In this document: piece by piece, positions 1 through 8,697 of the stretch
How positions within the stretch are numbered: position 1 is the first letter of the stretch
How the letters are laid out: each line of letters opens with the position of its first letter
Assembly (NCBI RefSeq): GCF_002027705.1
Contig: NZ_MBTG01000066.1
Location: forward strand, 239,134-303,133
DNA length: 64,000 nt
DNA from: Paenibacillus ferrarius
Lineage (GTDB): Bacteria > Bacillota > Bacilli > Paenibacillales > NBRC-103111
Reading direction: 5' to 3'
The notes under the pieces: model-generated
Seen by the model: the letters and a program-made list of their open reading frames with translations, nothing else
Database searches by the model: none
Told to the model about the DNA's origin: nothing
Translations under genes and position numbers: made by a program

Positions 1-1704
1 AAAAGCGATGTGTACCTGCGCGGAATTGGCAGCGCTTGGTTTACTGGCGCCGAAGCCGTGAGCGCTTATTTGGGGTATTGCCGGGATGCGCCATTGCCCA
101 AACTGGCCAACAGCCTGTTTGCCTTGTGCGAAGATATGCGCCTGGAACGCATTTGCCGAACGCGGCGTCCTGGGACTGCCCGGGTTTTCGCTCATCGGCA
201 CCGCCTTTTAGGCGCTTATTTTCAGCATAAGCTGAGGTCTCATTTGAATAAGAAAGACCTTGCTGATGCTGTAATTTTAGTGATTTATGGCTGGTTTACG
301 GGGATGGACTGGAAGAACACAGAGTCTGGTGAGGTCGTAGAGAGGTTATCTAATCTGTTCCCCGTGCTTGAGCAAATCGAGGAAGCTGAACATACGGCGG
401 AAGTTGCTGCCTGTTGTCAAGACATCATGGATTCGCTGACAGCTTGGATCAAGCGGGATGCAGAAGCAGCCTACTTCTGGATGCAGCATGGGGGCGGCGT
501 AGATGAGCCGCTGCCAGCGGGGTACAAGGGCGAGCTGAAGCGAGCGAAGCGGCTCGCCAATGAGGATGTGCTCCCCGAGCAAGAGGGGGAGCGTCAATTA
601 CCGGGGCAGGAGCGTCTGCCGACGTGGCACCGCGAGAGCAGCGACCGCAGCCCAGGGCTGCTGCGGTTCGAGCTGGAGCGCGGCTCCCGCACAGCCGCGC
701 AAGGGTCTGCGCCCCGCGAGGGCGATGCGGCCGATCAGGCGCTCGCCATCGTTCAGGGGCGCTCGCAGCGCGCCAAGCGCACCGGCGCCGCCTCCGGCCG
801 GCGCGAGGGCCTTGCCGTGCCCGCTGCCGCGGGGCACGAGGAGGGCGCTGTCGCCGCGTATGCGACGGCGACCTGGCTTGCGCCTGTGCGTCCCACTGCT
901 GCGCAGCAGGACGCTTACAGGCGCCTCGGCGAGCGCGCAGCGCCGCTCGCGAAGCCTTTGCAGCGGGCCATCCGGCGCACGCTGGAGCAGAAGCGGATCG
1001 CCCCGCGCGGCGATCGCTTGTTTGGCCGGCTCGACAAGCGGCTGACGCGAGCCTTCACGCAAGAGATGCCGCGGCTCTTCTATAAGAAGCGCGCGCCGGT
1101 GCCTGAGCTCGACGCGGCATTCTCGCTGCTCGTCGACTGCTCAGCGTCCATGTATGACAAAATGGACGAAACCAAGCTAGGTCTCGTGTTGTTTCACGAG
1201 ACCCTGCAAGCCCTGCGGATCCCTCATGAAATGGTGGGCTTCTGGGAGGACGCGGATCGTGTTACCGAGAAGGAGGCGCCGAACCTGTTCCAGGTTGCCG
1301 TTGACTTCTCCTCCTCGCTCGCATCAGGCAGCGGAGCGGCTCTCATGCAGTTGGAGCCGCAGCAGGACAATCGGGACGGCTTCGCTATTCGTCAGATGAC
1401 CGCTCGGCTGCTGCGCCGCACAGAGCGGCAGCGCATCCTCATTGTGTTCTCGGATGGCGAGCCTTCGGCAGCCAATTACAATGATGTCGGCATCCTCGAC
1501 ACCTATGAAGCGGTTCTAAGCGCGAGAAGACTGGGGATTGAGGTGATCAGCATCTTTCTGGCGAGCGGCGTTGTGCATGAAACGCAGCGCATCATGATGC
1601 GCAATATGTATGGGCGCAGCAGCATTGTCGTTCCGCATGTCGATCAGCTGCATGAGCAATTGGTGCCAATTTTGCGTAAACTTCTGTTGAAATCTATCTT
1701 TTAA
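1..1704 (+). CDS. VWA-domain protein, NorD/CobT-like (5' end outside window)
   Basis: The reading frame is open to the left edge, so the true start lies upstream. The visible 567 codons have an alpha-helical N-terminal half, a charged, low-complexity, very GC-rich linker (about 640-1080), and a C-terminal von Willebrand A domain from about residue 365. The MIDAS motif DCSAS begins at nt 1135, followed later by the strand LIVFSDGEPS. This is the plan of NorD-type VWA proteins, which usually work with a neighbouring MoxR/NorQ AAA+ ATPase to load metal or remodel partner enzymes. The ATPase, if present, is upstream of the window. No signal peptide is visible, so it is probably cytoplasmic. Assignment to the VWA superfamily is firm; the target is unknown. 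Confidence 0.8.
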   Translation, partial: KSDVYLRGIGSAWFTGAEAVSAYLGYCRDAPLPKLANSLFALCEDMRLERICRTRRPGTARVFAHRHRLLGAYFQHKLRSHLNKKDLADAVILVIYGWFTGMDWKNTESGEVVERLSNLFPVLEQIEEAEHTAEVAACCQDIMDSLTAWIKRDAEAAYFWMQHGGGVDEPLPAGYKGELKRAKRLANEDVLPEQEGERQLPGQERLPTWHRESSDRSPGLLRFELERGSRTAAQGSAPREGDAADQALAIVQGRSQRAKRTGAASGRREGLAVPAAAGHEEGAVAAYATATWLAPVRPTAAQQDAYRRLGERAAPLAKPLQRAIRRTLEQKRIAPRGDRLFGRLDKRLTRAFTQEMPRLFYKKRAPVPELDAAFSLLVDCSASMYDKMDETKLGLVLFHETLQALRIPHEMVGFWEDADRVTEKEAPNLFQVAVDFSSSLASGSGAALMQLEPQQDNRDGFAIRQMTARLLRRTERQRILIVFSDGEPSAANYNDVGILDTYEAVLSARRLGIEVISIFLASGVVHETQRIMMRNMYGRSSIVVPHVDQLHEQLVPILRKLLLKSIF

Positions 1705-1853
1705 TGTCGAAATCCATTACAATAGATCAGGGTATTTTATGAATATAAAGGGAGAATTCCCCTGTATCTAACGTAGTTTTAGTTGTCATTACATATATGC
1801 AAGCTTATACGTTTACCAAGGATGGGCTAAAGTTGAAAGGGGAAATGTTTGTC

Positions 1854-3032
1854 ATGTACGGAGCACCATTATCGAACAAAGCCAAGAAAATCATGCTGCT
1901 GGGTTCAGGAGAGCTGGGCAAAGAAGTGGTCATCGAAGCACAGCGTCTAGGTATTGAAACCATCGCGGTAGATCGTTATGCCAATGCGCCGGCTATGCAA
2001 GTTGCGCACCGCAGCCACGTGATTAACATGCTGGATGGCGAGCAGCTAAGAGCTTTAATCGAACAAGAGCAGCCTGATTTGATCGTACCCGAAATTGAAG
2101 CGATCGCGACGCCGGTCCTTGTTGAGCTTGAGAAAGAAGGATACCGCGTTATTCCTACGGCAACGGCTTCCCGCTTAACGATGGACCGTGAGGGCATTCG
2201 CCGCCTTGCTTCCGAAACGCTTGAACTGCGCACAGCGAAGTATGCTTTTGCTAACAGTCTGGAAGAGCTGCATGCAGCTGTAGCCGAAATAGGGACACCG
2301 TGCGTAATTAAGCCAATCATGAGCTCCTCAGGAAAAGGCCAAAGCGTATGCCGCACACCGGAGAATGTGGAACAATCGTGGAACATCGCAATGGAAGGCG
2401 GTCGTGCCAAGAATGCTCGCGTGATCGTCGAGGAGTTTATTCATTTTGAATCCGAAATTACTCTGCTAACCGTTCGTTCTATTTCTGGTACTACTTACTG
2501 TGAGCCGATTGGCCACATCCAGAAAGACGGCGATTATATCGAGTCCTGGCAGCCTCATGCCATGACAGAGCAACAAATTCAAGATGCGCAGCATATGGCC
2601 AAAACGATTACGGATGCGCTTGGCGGCTTTGGACTCTACGGCGTTGAGTTATTCCTGACGAAGGAAGGCGTTTACTTCAGCGAGGTATCCCCGCGTCCAC
2701 ACGATACCGGCATGGTAACGATGGCGACGCAAGATTTGAGTGAATTTGCTCTTCATGCAAGAGCGATTCTGGGGCTGCCAATTACCGGTGTCCGACTCTT
2801 AACTCCTGGTGCGAGTTATACGCTGAAGGCGGATCGTGAACAAGTAAACTATACCATTAGTGGTTTAGCGGATGCTCTGTCAGTTCCAAATACGCAGGTT
2901 CGTGTGTTCGGCAAGCCGGAAACGAAAGTGGGACGCCGCATGGCGGTTGCCCTTAGCAGCGGCAGCACCGTAGAGGAAGCACGCGATCTTGCGAAGCAAG
3001 CTGCAAGCAAGCTAACCTTGCAGTACGAATAA
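1854..3032 (+). CDS. purT: Formate-dependent phosphoribosylglycinamide formyltransferase 2
   Basis: PurT catalyses the formate- and ATP-dependent formylation of GAR to FGAR in purine synthesis, an alternative to folate-dependent PurN. The 392-residue product has the same length as E. coli PurT. It shows the PurT signatures VMLLGSGELGKE-like N-terminus (here IMLLGSGELGKE), AVDRYANAPAMQVAHRSHV, the ATP-grasp loop IMSSSGKGQ, and the C-terminal FSEVSPRPHDTGMVT metal/nucleotide segment. I chose ATG 1854 because the AAAGGGG at 1836-1842 lies 11 nt upstream and the protein then matches the family length; ATG 1845 and 1797 are in frame but poorly placed. It appears to be a single gene between the VWA gene and the thioesterase. 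I see no PurR box or purine riboswitch in the upstream 150 bp. Confidence 0.95.
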   Translation: MYGAPLSNKAKKIMLLGSGELGKEVVIEAQRLGIETIAVDRYANAPAMQVAHRSHVINMLDGEQLRALIEQEQPDLIVPEIEAIATPVLVELEKEGYRVIPTATASRLTMDREGIRRLASETLELRTAKYAFANSLEELHAAVAEIGTPCVIKPIMSSSGKGQSVCRTPENVEQSWNIAMEGGRAKNARVIVEEFIHFESEITLLTVRSISGTTYCEPIGHIQKDGDYIESWQPHAMTEQQIQDAQHMAKTITDALGGFGLYGVELFLTKEGVYFSEVSPRPHDTGMVTMATQDLSEFALHARAILGLPITGVRLLTPGASYTLKADREQVNYTISGLADALSVPNTQVRVFGKPETKVGRRMAVALSSGSTVEEARDLAKQAASKLTLQYE

Positions 3033-3065
3033 GATCATCCCATGCAGCGTCAGGAGGAACATACT

Positions 3066-3548
3066 TTGGAAGCCAAACCAGCAAGACTCTCCCGAACGAT
3101 TTTGACGGAAATTATTTTACCAGCCGATACGAATTACCACAACACGGTATTCGGCGGCCGGGTCATGCAATATATTGATAAAGTCGCGACGATTGCCTCC
3201 ATGCGCCATTCGCGTAGAGGTGTTGTCACGGCATCAAGCGATAGCTTGGACTTCTTTGCGCCTGTTAAGCTTGGCGAAGCGATTCAGCTGGAGGCATTTG
3301 TTACTTGGACGCACCGCAGCTCCATGGAAGTGTTCGTGAAGGTCGAATCCGAGAACCTGCTGACAGGGGAGAAGAAGCGCACAGCGACTTCGTATCTCAC
3401 TTTTGTTGCCCTTGATGAGCATGGGCAGCCTTGCCCGGTTCCCGCGATTATCCCTGAAACGGATGAGGAGAAGCGGCTGTTCGAAACCGCAGAAACGCGG
3501 TTTGCAGCTCGCAAGCTTCGCAAGGAAGAGCGTAATTTGAATTTATAG
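3066..3548 (+). CDS. Acyl-CoA thioesterase, hotdog fold (YkhA/BACH type)
   Basis: This cytoplasmic hotdog thioesterase hydrolyses acyl-CoAs to free acid and CoA. The 160-residue product carries the BACH/YkhA signature: ILPADTNYHNTVFGG with the catalytic Asn/Asp region, then GRVMQYIDKVATIA, then ASSDSLDFFAPV and a final strand VKVESENLLTGEK. The start is placed at TTG 3066 because a perfect AGGAGG (3052-3057) lies 8 nt upstream. An upstream ATG at 3042 would put that ribosome site inside the gene. It follows purT by 33 bp and may be cotranscribed. A rho-independent terminator closes the unit. The acyl-chain preference cannot be read from the sequence. Confidence 0.9.
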   Translation: MEAKPARLSRTILTEIILPADTNYHNTVFGGRVMQYIDKVATIASMRHSRRGVVTASSDSLDFFAPVKLGEAIQLEAFVTWTHRSSMEVFVKVESENLLTGEKKRTATSYLTFVALDEHGQPCPVPAIIPETDEEKRLFETAETRFAARKLRKEERNLNL

Positions 3549-3562
3549 TACTGAATGTGTTG

Positions 3563-3605
3563 GAAAAGAGACGGGCAGTTCCTTAATCGGAATCTGCTCT
3601 TTTTT
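3563..3605 (+). terminator. Rho-independent terminator after thioesterase gene
   Basis: AAAAGAG and GGCAGTTCC pair with GGAATCTGCTCT around a short loop, and the hairpin runs straight into a T tract. It closes the purT-thioesterase unit. Confidence 0.8.
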
Positions 3606-3651
3606 GCATTCATAGCAAATAGTGACCGGTTGTACTTCCGCCATCTGAATG

Positions 3652-3682
3652 GGTATATATTCCTAATCCATGTATCATACTA
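3652..3682 (+). promoter_or_regulatory. Sigma-G-type promoter of the ger operon
   Basis: CATACTA at 3676-3682 fits the forespore sigma-G -10 consensus (CATWHTA). GGTATA at 3652-3657 matches four of six -35 positions (TGAATA type) with an 18-bp spacer. It lies 33 bp ahead of the germinant receptor A gene, as expected for a receptor made in the forespore. This is inference from motif and context. Confidence 0.55.
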
Positions 3683-3714
3683 AATCAACATCGCTCAGTA
3701 TTGGAGGATATGCC

Positions 3715-5262
3715 ATGCCCGGTAAAGACGTACAGGAGCAAAGCGTTAGTGGTCTTGAAGGCTCTATAACCGATCATATGGCCAGAATCCAAAGGGAGCT
3801 TGGCGCTAGTGATGATTTAATTTTCAAAAAGTTCCAGTGCATGCAGGTATGGCCTGCCGTAACGATTTATATAGACGGAATGGTGGACTCTCAGCTGCTT
3901 CAGAATGCTATACTTCAATCGCTATTGCTCAAGCAGGAGTTTGAACGCGATATATCAGCAGAAGATGACCGATTGGAATACGTGCAGCAGTATGCGCTTA
4001 TTGCAGCACATAGCAGTACTTTCAACACCTATAAGGAACTATATGATCGACTGCTTTCTGGACATGCTATTTTGCTCTTGGACAATGAGGAGAAGGGGCT
4101 ATGGATTGATGTCTCAGAATTAAAGGAGCGAAATGTAGGGGAGCCCCAATCTCATACCGTAGTTCGCGGACCGATGGAAGGCTTTACTGAAAATCTTCGG
4201 ACCAATACGGCCTTGATCCGCAGACGCATTCGTGATCCCCGGTTATGGATGGAAACAAGGCAAATCGGAAAGGTCACGCATACCAGCGTAGCTTTTATGT
4301 ATATCAAAGGCATTGCTGATGAAGGGATTATCGAAGAACTGAGAAAAAGACTTGACCGGATAAATATTGACGGGATTCTTGAGAGCGGCTACATCGAAGA
4401 GGAGATTCAGGATGAAATCAGAACACCCTTTCCTACCGTCTACAATACAGAGCGTCCGGATACGATCGCAGCGGGCCTATTGGAAGGTAGAATAGCTATT
4501 GTGGTGGAGGGTACGCCATTTGTCCTCTTAATCCCGGCGTTGTTCGTGCAATTTTTCCAATCTGCGGATGATTATTACCAACGTGCGGATATCGGGACAC
4601 TCGTTCGGCTGCTTCGCTATTTATCCTTTTTTATCGCTTTGCTTGCTCCAGCCTTGTATATAGCCATCTCGACCTTTCATCTTGAAATGCTGCCAACTAA
4701 CTTGATTATCAGCATTGCCGCACAGCGCGAAGGTGTGCCTTTTCCAGCTTTCATTGAGGCACTGCTGATGGAAGTGACTTATGAAATTTTGCGGGAAGCC
4801 GGTGTCCGCATCCCCCGAACGATCGGTCAGGCTGTTTCAATCGTCGGGACACTCGTCATTGGTCAGGCAGCCGTGGCGGCTGGTGTTGTCTCCGCCGCGA
4901 TGGTTATCGTTGTATCCATCACTGCGATTTCCAGCTATGTTATCCCTGAAAACGGTCTGTCGATAACAGTTCGAATGCTGCGATTCTGCATGATGTTTCT
5001 TGCTGCTTCGTTCGGCTTGCTTGGTATTTGGCTTGGTTTAATGGCCATGGTGTTTCATTTGACGACACTGAGGTCCTTTGGCGTGTCTTATATGACTCCT
5101 TTTGGGCCTTACGTAGCGCCTGATATTAAAGACAGCATTTTCCGGATGCCCTGGAAACGGATGAAGACGCGGCCTGTCTATAATCCGACAACGGACAAGC
5201 TGACGCATCGGAACGCTAGACGACAGAAAGTTGGATGGTTGTCTGGGAGGAGAAAGTCATGA
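3715..5262 (+). CDS. Spore germinant receptor A subunit (GerAA/GerKA family)
   Basis: This is the large A subunit of a GerA-type nutrient receptor in the spore inner membrane, which responds to small-molecule germinants. The 515-residue protein has a soluble N-terminal half (about 1-290) with the family signatures DLIFKKFQCMQVWPAVTIYIDGMVD, RGPMEGFTENLRTN and YIKGIADEG. A membrane half follows with PALYIAISTFHLEMLPTNLIISIAAQREGVPFPAFIEALLMEVTYEILREAG, the hallmark of the GerA family. ATG 3715 is chosen for GGAGG at 3703-3707, 7 nt upstream. Its stop overlaps the start of the C subunit (ATGA), so the two are translationally coupled. The ligand cannot be predicted. Confidence 0.95.
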   Translation: MPGKDVQEQSVSGLEGSITDHMARIQRELGASDDLIFKKFQCMQVWPAVTIYIDGMVDSQLLQNAILQSLLLKQEFERDISAEDDRLEYVQQYALIAAHSSTFNTYKELYDRLLSGHAILLLDNEEKGLWIDVSELKERNVGEPQSHTVVRGPMEGFTENLRTNTALIRRRIRDPRLWMETRQIGKVTHTSVAFMYIKGIADEGIIEELRKRLDRINIDGILESGYIEEEIQDEIRTPFPTVYNTERPDTIAAGLLEGRIAIVVEGTPFVLLIPALFVQFFQSADDYYQRADIGTLVRLLRYLSFFIALLAPALYIAISTFHLEMLPTNLIISIAAQREGVPFPAFIEALLMEVTYEILREAGVRIPRTIGQAVSIVGTLVIGQAAVAAGVVSAAMVIVVSITAISSYVIPENGLSITVRMLRFCMMFLAASFGLLGIWLGLMAMVFHLTTLRSFGVSYMTPFGPYVAPDIKDSIFRMPWKRMKTRPVYNPTTDKLTHRNARRQKVGWLSGRRKS

Positions 5263-6470
5263 TCTCCAGATGTATCAAGATCCTCCTCTCCGTCATGCTG
5301 ACTATTCCGCTGGCAGGGTGTTGGGACCGTAAGGAATTAAACGAACTGGGTATAGCTGTCGCCATTGGCGTTGACTTTGCACCTAATAATCAACTGAAGG
5401 TCACAGCCCAGGTCGTATTGCCTTCCGAGATAGCTCCCAGTCAGTCCAATATGAAAGGCGGAACGAGCGTTACCGTATATGAGGTGATGGCGCCAACGCT
5501 GCTGGAGGCCATACAGAAAATGACGGAGATTAGTCCGCGCAAGGTGTATATGGGGCATATCAAGATGTTCATCTTTGGTGAATCCTATGCTCGCAAAGGC
5601 GTGGCTGAAGTGGTTGAAACAATGGTTCGCGAACCAACAGTGCGATCTGACTATTATATTGCCGTTGCGAAAGGGAGAACAGCTTCCGAAGTCTTGCAAG
5701 TTACGACACCTCTTGAGCCGATTCCTGCCAACAAAATGTTTGCCTCATTGGACGCATCTTCAGAAACATGGGCACCCACCACGAAGGTAACCATGGATGA
5801 ACTGATGGATAATTTGCTGAATTGTGGTTGTCCAATACTGACAGGGATCCAAATCGTTGGAAAACCTCATGACGGTTCAGGAAATTCAGAGAAGAATAAG
5901 GAAAAAATACATCCGGATAGGCAGCTGCAGTTCACGGGATTAGGTGTTTTTAAGAAAGATCGGTTAATCGGGTGGCTTGATGAAGATGAGAGCAAAGCTT
6001 ATAACTACATCAAAGATCAGGTCAAACAAACGATAGGTCATATCGATATGCCAAGTGGAGATAGAATTGGGGTTCACTTGCTGCGAAGCAAAACAGTGGT
6101 GCAAGCTTCCGTTATTCAGGGCAGCCCGGAAATTCGCGTCATGGTGACCAACGAGGGCATGTTGACAGAAGTCCAAGGCAAGAGTCAAGAGATAAGCAAC
6201 CCAGAAAATCTCAGGCAGATTGAACAAACGGGCAATGAGAGGATCATCGAGCTTATGAAACACACGGTTGATTCGGTTCGGCGCAAGTTCAAGTTCGATA
6301 TATTTGGCTTCGGACAACTCCTTCATGAATCAGATCCGAAGGCTTGGAAGAAGTTCGAGGGAAACTGGGATCAAACCTTTATGGATTTAACCATTCATTA
6401 CTCTGTCACGACGAAAATTGGCAAGGTGGGTACTTTATTGGATACCTTTCAGAAGAAAATGAAGGAGTGA
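5259..6470 (+). CDS. Spore germinant receptor C subunit, lipoprotein (GerAC/GerKC family)
   Basis: This is the lipid-anchored C subunit of the Ger receptor, expected on the outer face of the spore inner membrane. A signal peptide ends in the lipobox PLAGC, so the mature lipidated Cys is about residue 22. The typical GerAC start CWDRKELNELGIAVAIGVD follows. The 403-residue length is normal for the family. ATG 5259 overlaps the stop of the A gene by ATGA, with GGGAGGAG 6 nt ahead. The C-terminal region ends in HYSVTTKIGKVG, as in GerAC proteins. It is second in a four-gene operon with order A-C-D-B. Confidence 0.93.
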   Translation: MISRCIKILLSVMLTIPLAGCWDRKELNELGIAVAIGVDFAPNNQLKVTAQVVLPSEIAPSQSNMKGGTSVTVYEVMAPTLLEAIQKMTEISPRKVYMGHIKMFIFGESYARKGVAEVVETMVREPTVRSDYYIAVAKGRTASEVLQVTTPLEPIPANKMFASLDASSETWAPTTKVTMDELMDNLLNCGCPILTGIQIVGKPHDGSGNSEKNKEKIHPDRQLQFTGLGVFKKDRLIGWLDEDESKAYNYIKDQVKQTIGHIDMPSGDRIGVHLLRSKTVVQASVIQGSPEIRVMVTNEGMLTEVQGKSQEISNPENLRQIEQTGNERIIELMKHTVDSVRRKFKFDIFGFGQLLHESDPKAWKKFEGNWDQTFMDLTIHYSVTTKIGKVGTLLDTFQKKMKE

Positions 6471-6474
6471 GCGG

Positions 6475-6708
6475 ATGCTGGCCGCTAGTATAGTCCTTTG
6501 CGCAGCCGCAGCCGCAGTGATTTGGCAGCTGCCTCGACTATCCCGACAACGTCAATGGAAGGAAGCTGCCGTTTATCTCATTATGCTGGCTGCGGGTGCT
6601 TTCTTAAGCGTAGTAGCCGTTACTGTGCAGAAAACACCTAGCCCATTACTACTAATCGAAATCATTTACGGACCGATCAATCAGTTATTGAAGAACTGGT
6701 TTTCATAA
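6475..6708 (+). CDS. Small two-helix membrane protein of Ger receptor (GerD-subunit-like)
   Basis: The product has 77 residues and two predicted membrane helices (about 1-18 and 31-52) separated by a short basic loop (RLSRQRQWK). Small two-helix D proteins are encoded in many Bacillus and Paenibacillus ger operons and modulate receptor output. This should not be confused with the GerD lipoprotein. ATG 6475 lies 4 bp after the C-subunit stop, with AAGGAG at 6462-6467. The assignment rests on size, topology and operon position, because the sequence itself is poorly conserved. Confidence 0.75.
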   Translation: MLAASIVLCAAAAAVIWQLPRLSRQRQWKEAAVYLIMLAAGAFLSVVAVTVQKTPSPLLLIEIIYGPINQLLKNWFS

Positions 6709-6724
6709 AGGAGAAATATGGCTA

Positions 6725-7849
6725 ATGGAAAAAGGAAGAATCGGAGCTAGGCAGCTGGTTGTGCTTATATTTTTGTGCGCCATTGGCGATATGTTCCAGC
6801 TATACCCATCCATTGTAGCCGCTATAGCCCGTCAGGATGCTTGGATATCAGCTTTGTTAGGCATCATCGGAGGAGTGGCTGTGACTGCGGTGTTACTGGC
6901 TGCAAGCCGAGTTGCCCCGGATTTGTCGCTGATCGAAAAATGTATGAGCGTATTTGGTTATGGGCCAGGGGTCATCCTATCCATTTGGTATCTCTTTTAT
7001 TACTTGATTGTCTGTTCCTATCTGGTGCGGGAGATGGGGGACTTTATGACAACGCAAATCTTCATGTCCACACCACTCCCGATAGTTCATTTATTAATAA
7101 TTTTGCTCATGCTTTGGGCTATGAAGGCTGGTCTAGAGTCTATAGGCAGAAGCAGCGAAATTGTATTGCCTTTTTTTGTAGTGGCAGCTGGAATTCTCAT
7201 TGTATGCCTGCTTCCCAAATTAGAGTTCCATCATCTGAAACCTATTGGCGAGCATGGAATAATGCCTATTCTGCAAGCGAGTGCAACTGGGGTATTGTTT
7301 CCATTTGGCGAGCTGTGTGCGTTTCTAATGGTCCTTCCGTATGTCAACAGGCAGCCTCATATGGTCAAGGAGGTGCTGGCGATGTCGTTCGCGGTGGGCT
7401 TGATATTTACGATAATTACAACAGTGTCACTTTGCGTGTTGGGCTCAGACTTAACCGCCTACAGCACCTATTCGATGTACATACTGGCTCAGAAGATTAA
7501 CATCGGTAATTTTTTTCAGAGAATTGAAGCGCTTATGGCTATCTCTTATCTAATTACAACCTTTTTTAAAGCAACCGTATTCTTTTACGCGTTTATCATC
7601 GGCATGGCACAGCTTTTGCGGCTCAAGCAAAAAAATGTGCTTATCTTGCCAAGTGGATTTCTGATTTTTGGCCTGGCAGTCCTCATTGCTCCCGATGTGA
7701 CCTATTATCTCAAAACGCTCGTTACGCCATGGATGTTTTGGGATCTGACCAATGGGGTGGTGCTGCCGCTTATTTTGTGTGCTGTTTTTATCGCCAAGCG
7801 AAAATGGAGGAATGTCTTCACTCCGGAGAAGAAAAATGAAGGCGGTTAG
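6725..7849 (+). CDS. Spore germinant receptor B subunit, APC-type permease (GerAB/GerKB family)
   Basis: This is the polytopic B subunit of the receptor, related to amino-acid/polyamine/organocation transporters and thought to form the germinant-binding pocket. The 374-residue protein has about ten hydrophobic helices, the usual GerAB topology. It begins with IGARQLVVLIFLCAIGDMF and contains the family-type segment FPFGELCAFLMVLPYV. The start is ATG 6725 with AAAGGAG at 6707-6713. It is last in the A-C-D-B operon. A GAGCCGA/TCGGCTC terminator lies about 160 bp downstream, beyond the left repeat of the accessory island. Confidence 0.93.
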   Translation: MEKGRIGARQLVVLIFLCAIGDMFQLYPSIVAAIARQDAWISALLGIIGGVAVTAVLLAASRVAPDLSLIEKCMSVFGYGPGVILSIWYLFYYLIVCSYLVREMGDFMTTQIFMSTPLPIVHLLIILLMLWAMKAGLESIGRSSEIVLPFFVVAAGILIVCLLPKLEFHHLKPIGEHGIMPILQASATGVLFPFGELCAFLMVLPYVNRQPHMVKEVLAMSFAVGLIFTIITTVSLCVLGSDLTAYSTYSMYILAQKINIGNFFQRIEALMAISYLITTFFKATVFFYAFIIGMAQLLRLKQKNVLILPSGFLIFGLAVLIAPDVTYYLKTLVTPWMFWDLTNGVVLPLILCAVFIAKRKWRNVFTPEKKNEGG

Positions 7850-7905
7850 ATCCGGATAGCTACTGCGATAATTAAATATAGTAACAACCGTTCGCGTTTA
7901 CGGTG

Positions 7906-7932
7906 CATGTGGAGTGTGTGGTAGTAATATAT
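7906..7932 (+). repeat. Left 27-bp direct repeat flanking accessory island
   Basis: This 27-bp sequence begins CATGTGGAGTG and ends ATATAT. It recurs at 13412-13438 with 23 of 27 positions identical. The two copies bracket 5.5 kb that contains a broken serine recombinase and small accessory genes, so they could be diverged attachment sites. That role is inference. Confidence 0.5.
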
Positions 7933-8010
7933 CGGGAGGATTTGTAGAGAACAAAATTAGTCTACCGCTGTCCCACAAAGTCTGCAACTGAACAGATAAA
8001 GTTCTCCACT

Positions 8011-8060
8011 GAGCCGACCGATCTTCAGGCATTTGTCCTGATCTTCGCTCGGCTCTTTTT
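8011..8060 (+). terminator. Rho-independent terminator downstream of ger operon
   Basis: GAGCCGA (8011-8017) pairs with TCGGCTC (8049-8055). The inner arms CAGG/CCTG extend the stem, and a run of T follows. It is the first good terminator after the B subunit. The rest of 7850-8458 holds no gene that I can support. Confidence 0.75.
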
Positions 8061-8304
8061 CTTTCCTTTCTCCAACTTTCCCCTATTTTTCATCCAATAG
8101 TGCTTCCAATCTAAGCCCAAATCCCCGCTCTTCTCCTGCTTTTCCGCATCAAACTTTATTTGCTCATTTTTCTGTTTTTTCTCTGATTTTCAATCGGCTA
8201 TTTCTCTGGCTCAGTGGCAGACTTTAGTGGTTTAGAGTAGTGAAGGGAATAAGGTGGGAGGGACTTGGAGGCCTGTGGGTGGGGAGTGGCAAACTTTAAC
8301 GCAT

Positions 8305-8360
8305 GGGGACAGGATTAATTGTCCCCAATTAGGCGTTGGCTTATTGCCAGCGCTTTTTCT
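8305..8360 (+). terminator. Tandem hairpins, second one a terminator
   Basis: GGGGAC/GTCCCC (8305-8310, 8321-8326) forms a small hairpin. It is followed by GCGTTGGC/GCCAGCGC (about 8333-8353) with TTATT loop sequence and a TTTTT tail. No open gene precedes them in the island, so they may be a remnant of a lost gene or may insulate the regulator promoter downstream. Confidence 0.6.
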
Positions 8361-8362
8361 AT

Positions 8363-8409
8363 GTAAAGTATTGTTAGTTAAATTAAACATAATGTTAATT
8401 AAACTTTAC
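8363..8409 (+). promoter_or_regulatory. AT-rich operator region of the XRE gene
   Basis: GTAAAGT (8363-8369) and ACTTTAC (8403-8409) are inverted. Between them lie two near-identical direct copies, GTTAAATTAAAC (8377-8388) and GTTAATTAAAC (8394-8404). The cluster is 50-96 bp before the regulator start and looks like an autoregulatory binding site. The function is inferred from symmetry and position. Confidence 0.45.
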
Positions 8410-8458
8410 ATATTGTTCTTTCTATGTTACATTCTTTGTGAAGGGAGGTTATTCCATC

Positions 8459-8692
8459 ATGTATCAATTTGGAATTATAAGTAATCAAGTTTATTTACTT
8501 CGTGCTGAGCGAAGATGGTCACAGACTGATCTCGCAAAAGAATTAGATGTAACTAGACAGACGATAGCAGCGATTGAGAACAACAAGTTTATCCCTTCGC
8601 TTGAACTTGCATTTGCTATAGCACATGTATTTGATAAGAACATTAACGAAGTTTTTAATTTTAAGCCCTACGAAGAAGATGAGGAGGAATAG
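8459..8692 (+). CDS. XRE-family helix-turn-helix regulator
   Basis: This small DNA-binding protein of 77 residues consists almost entirely of an HTH_3 domain: LRAERRWSQTDLAKELDVTRQTIAAIENNKFIPSLELAFAIAHVF, with a short acidic tail (YEEDEEE). ATG 8459 is preceded by AAGGGAGG at 8441-8448. It is followed after 5 bp by a small membrane protein gene. This pairing is common in Bacillota, where the regulator controls its own two-gene unit. It lies just inside the island's left repeat. Targets other than itself are unknown. Confidence 0.88.
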   Translation: MYQFGIISNQVYLLRAERRWSQTDLAKELDVTRQTIAAIENNKFIPSLELAFAIAHVFDKNINEVFNFKPYEEDEEE

Positions 8693-8697
8693 CTCGG

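Noticed and set aside
598..1062. Long open frames on both strands within the GC-rich part of the VWA gene
   Set aside because: They come from low stop-codon density in very GC-rich sequence; no ribosome sites, and the composition is Arg/Ala/Pro-rich and not protein-like.
1705..1853. Purine riboswitch or PurR box before purT
   Set aside because: No recognisable consensus; only a weak GGGA/TCCC dyad near 1750-1765.
8254..8484. A 76-codon frame before the XRE gene
   Set aside because: It crosses a terminator and the operator region and has no family match; the XRE start at 8459 is better supported.
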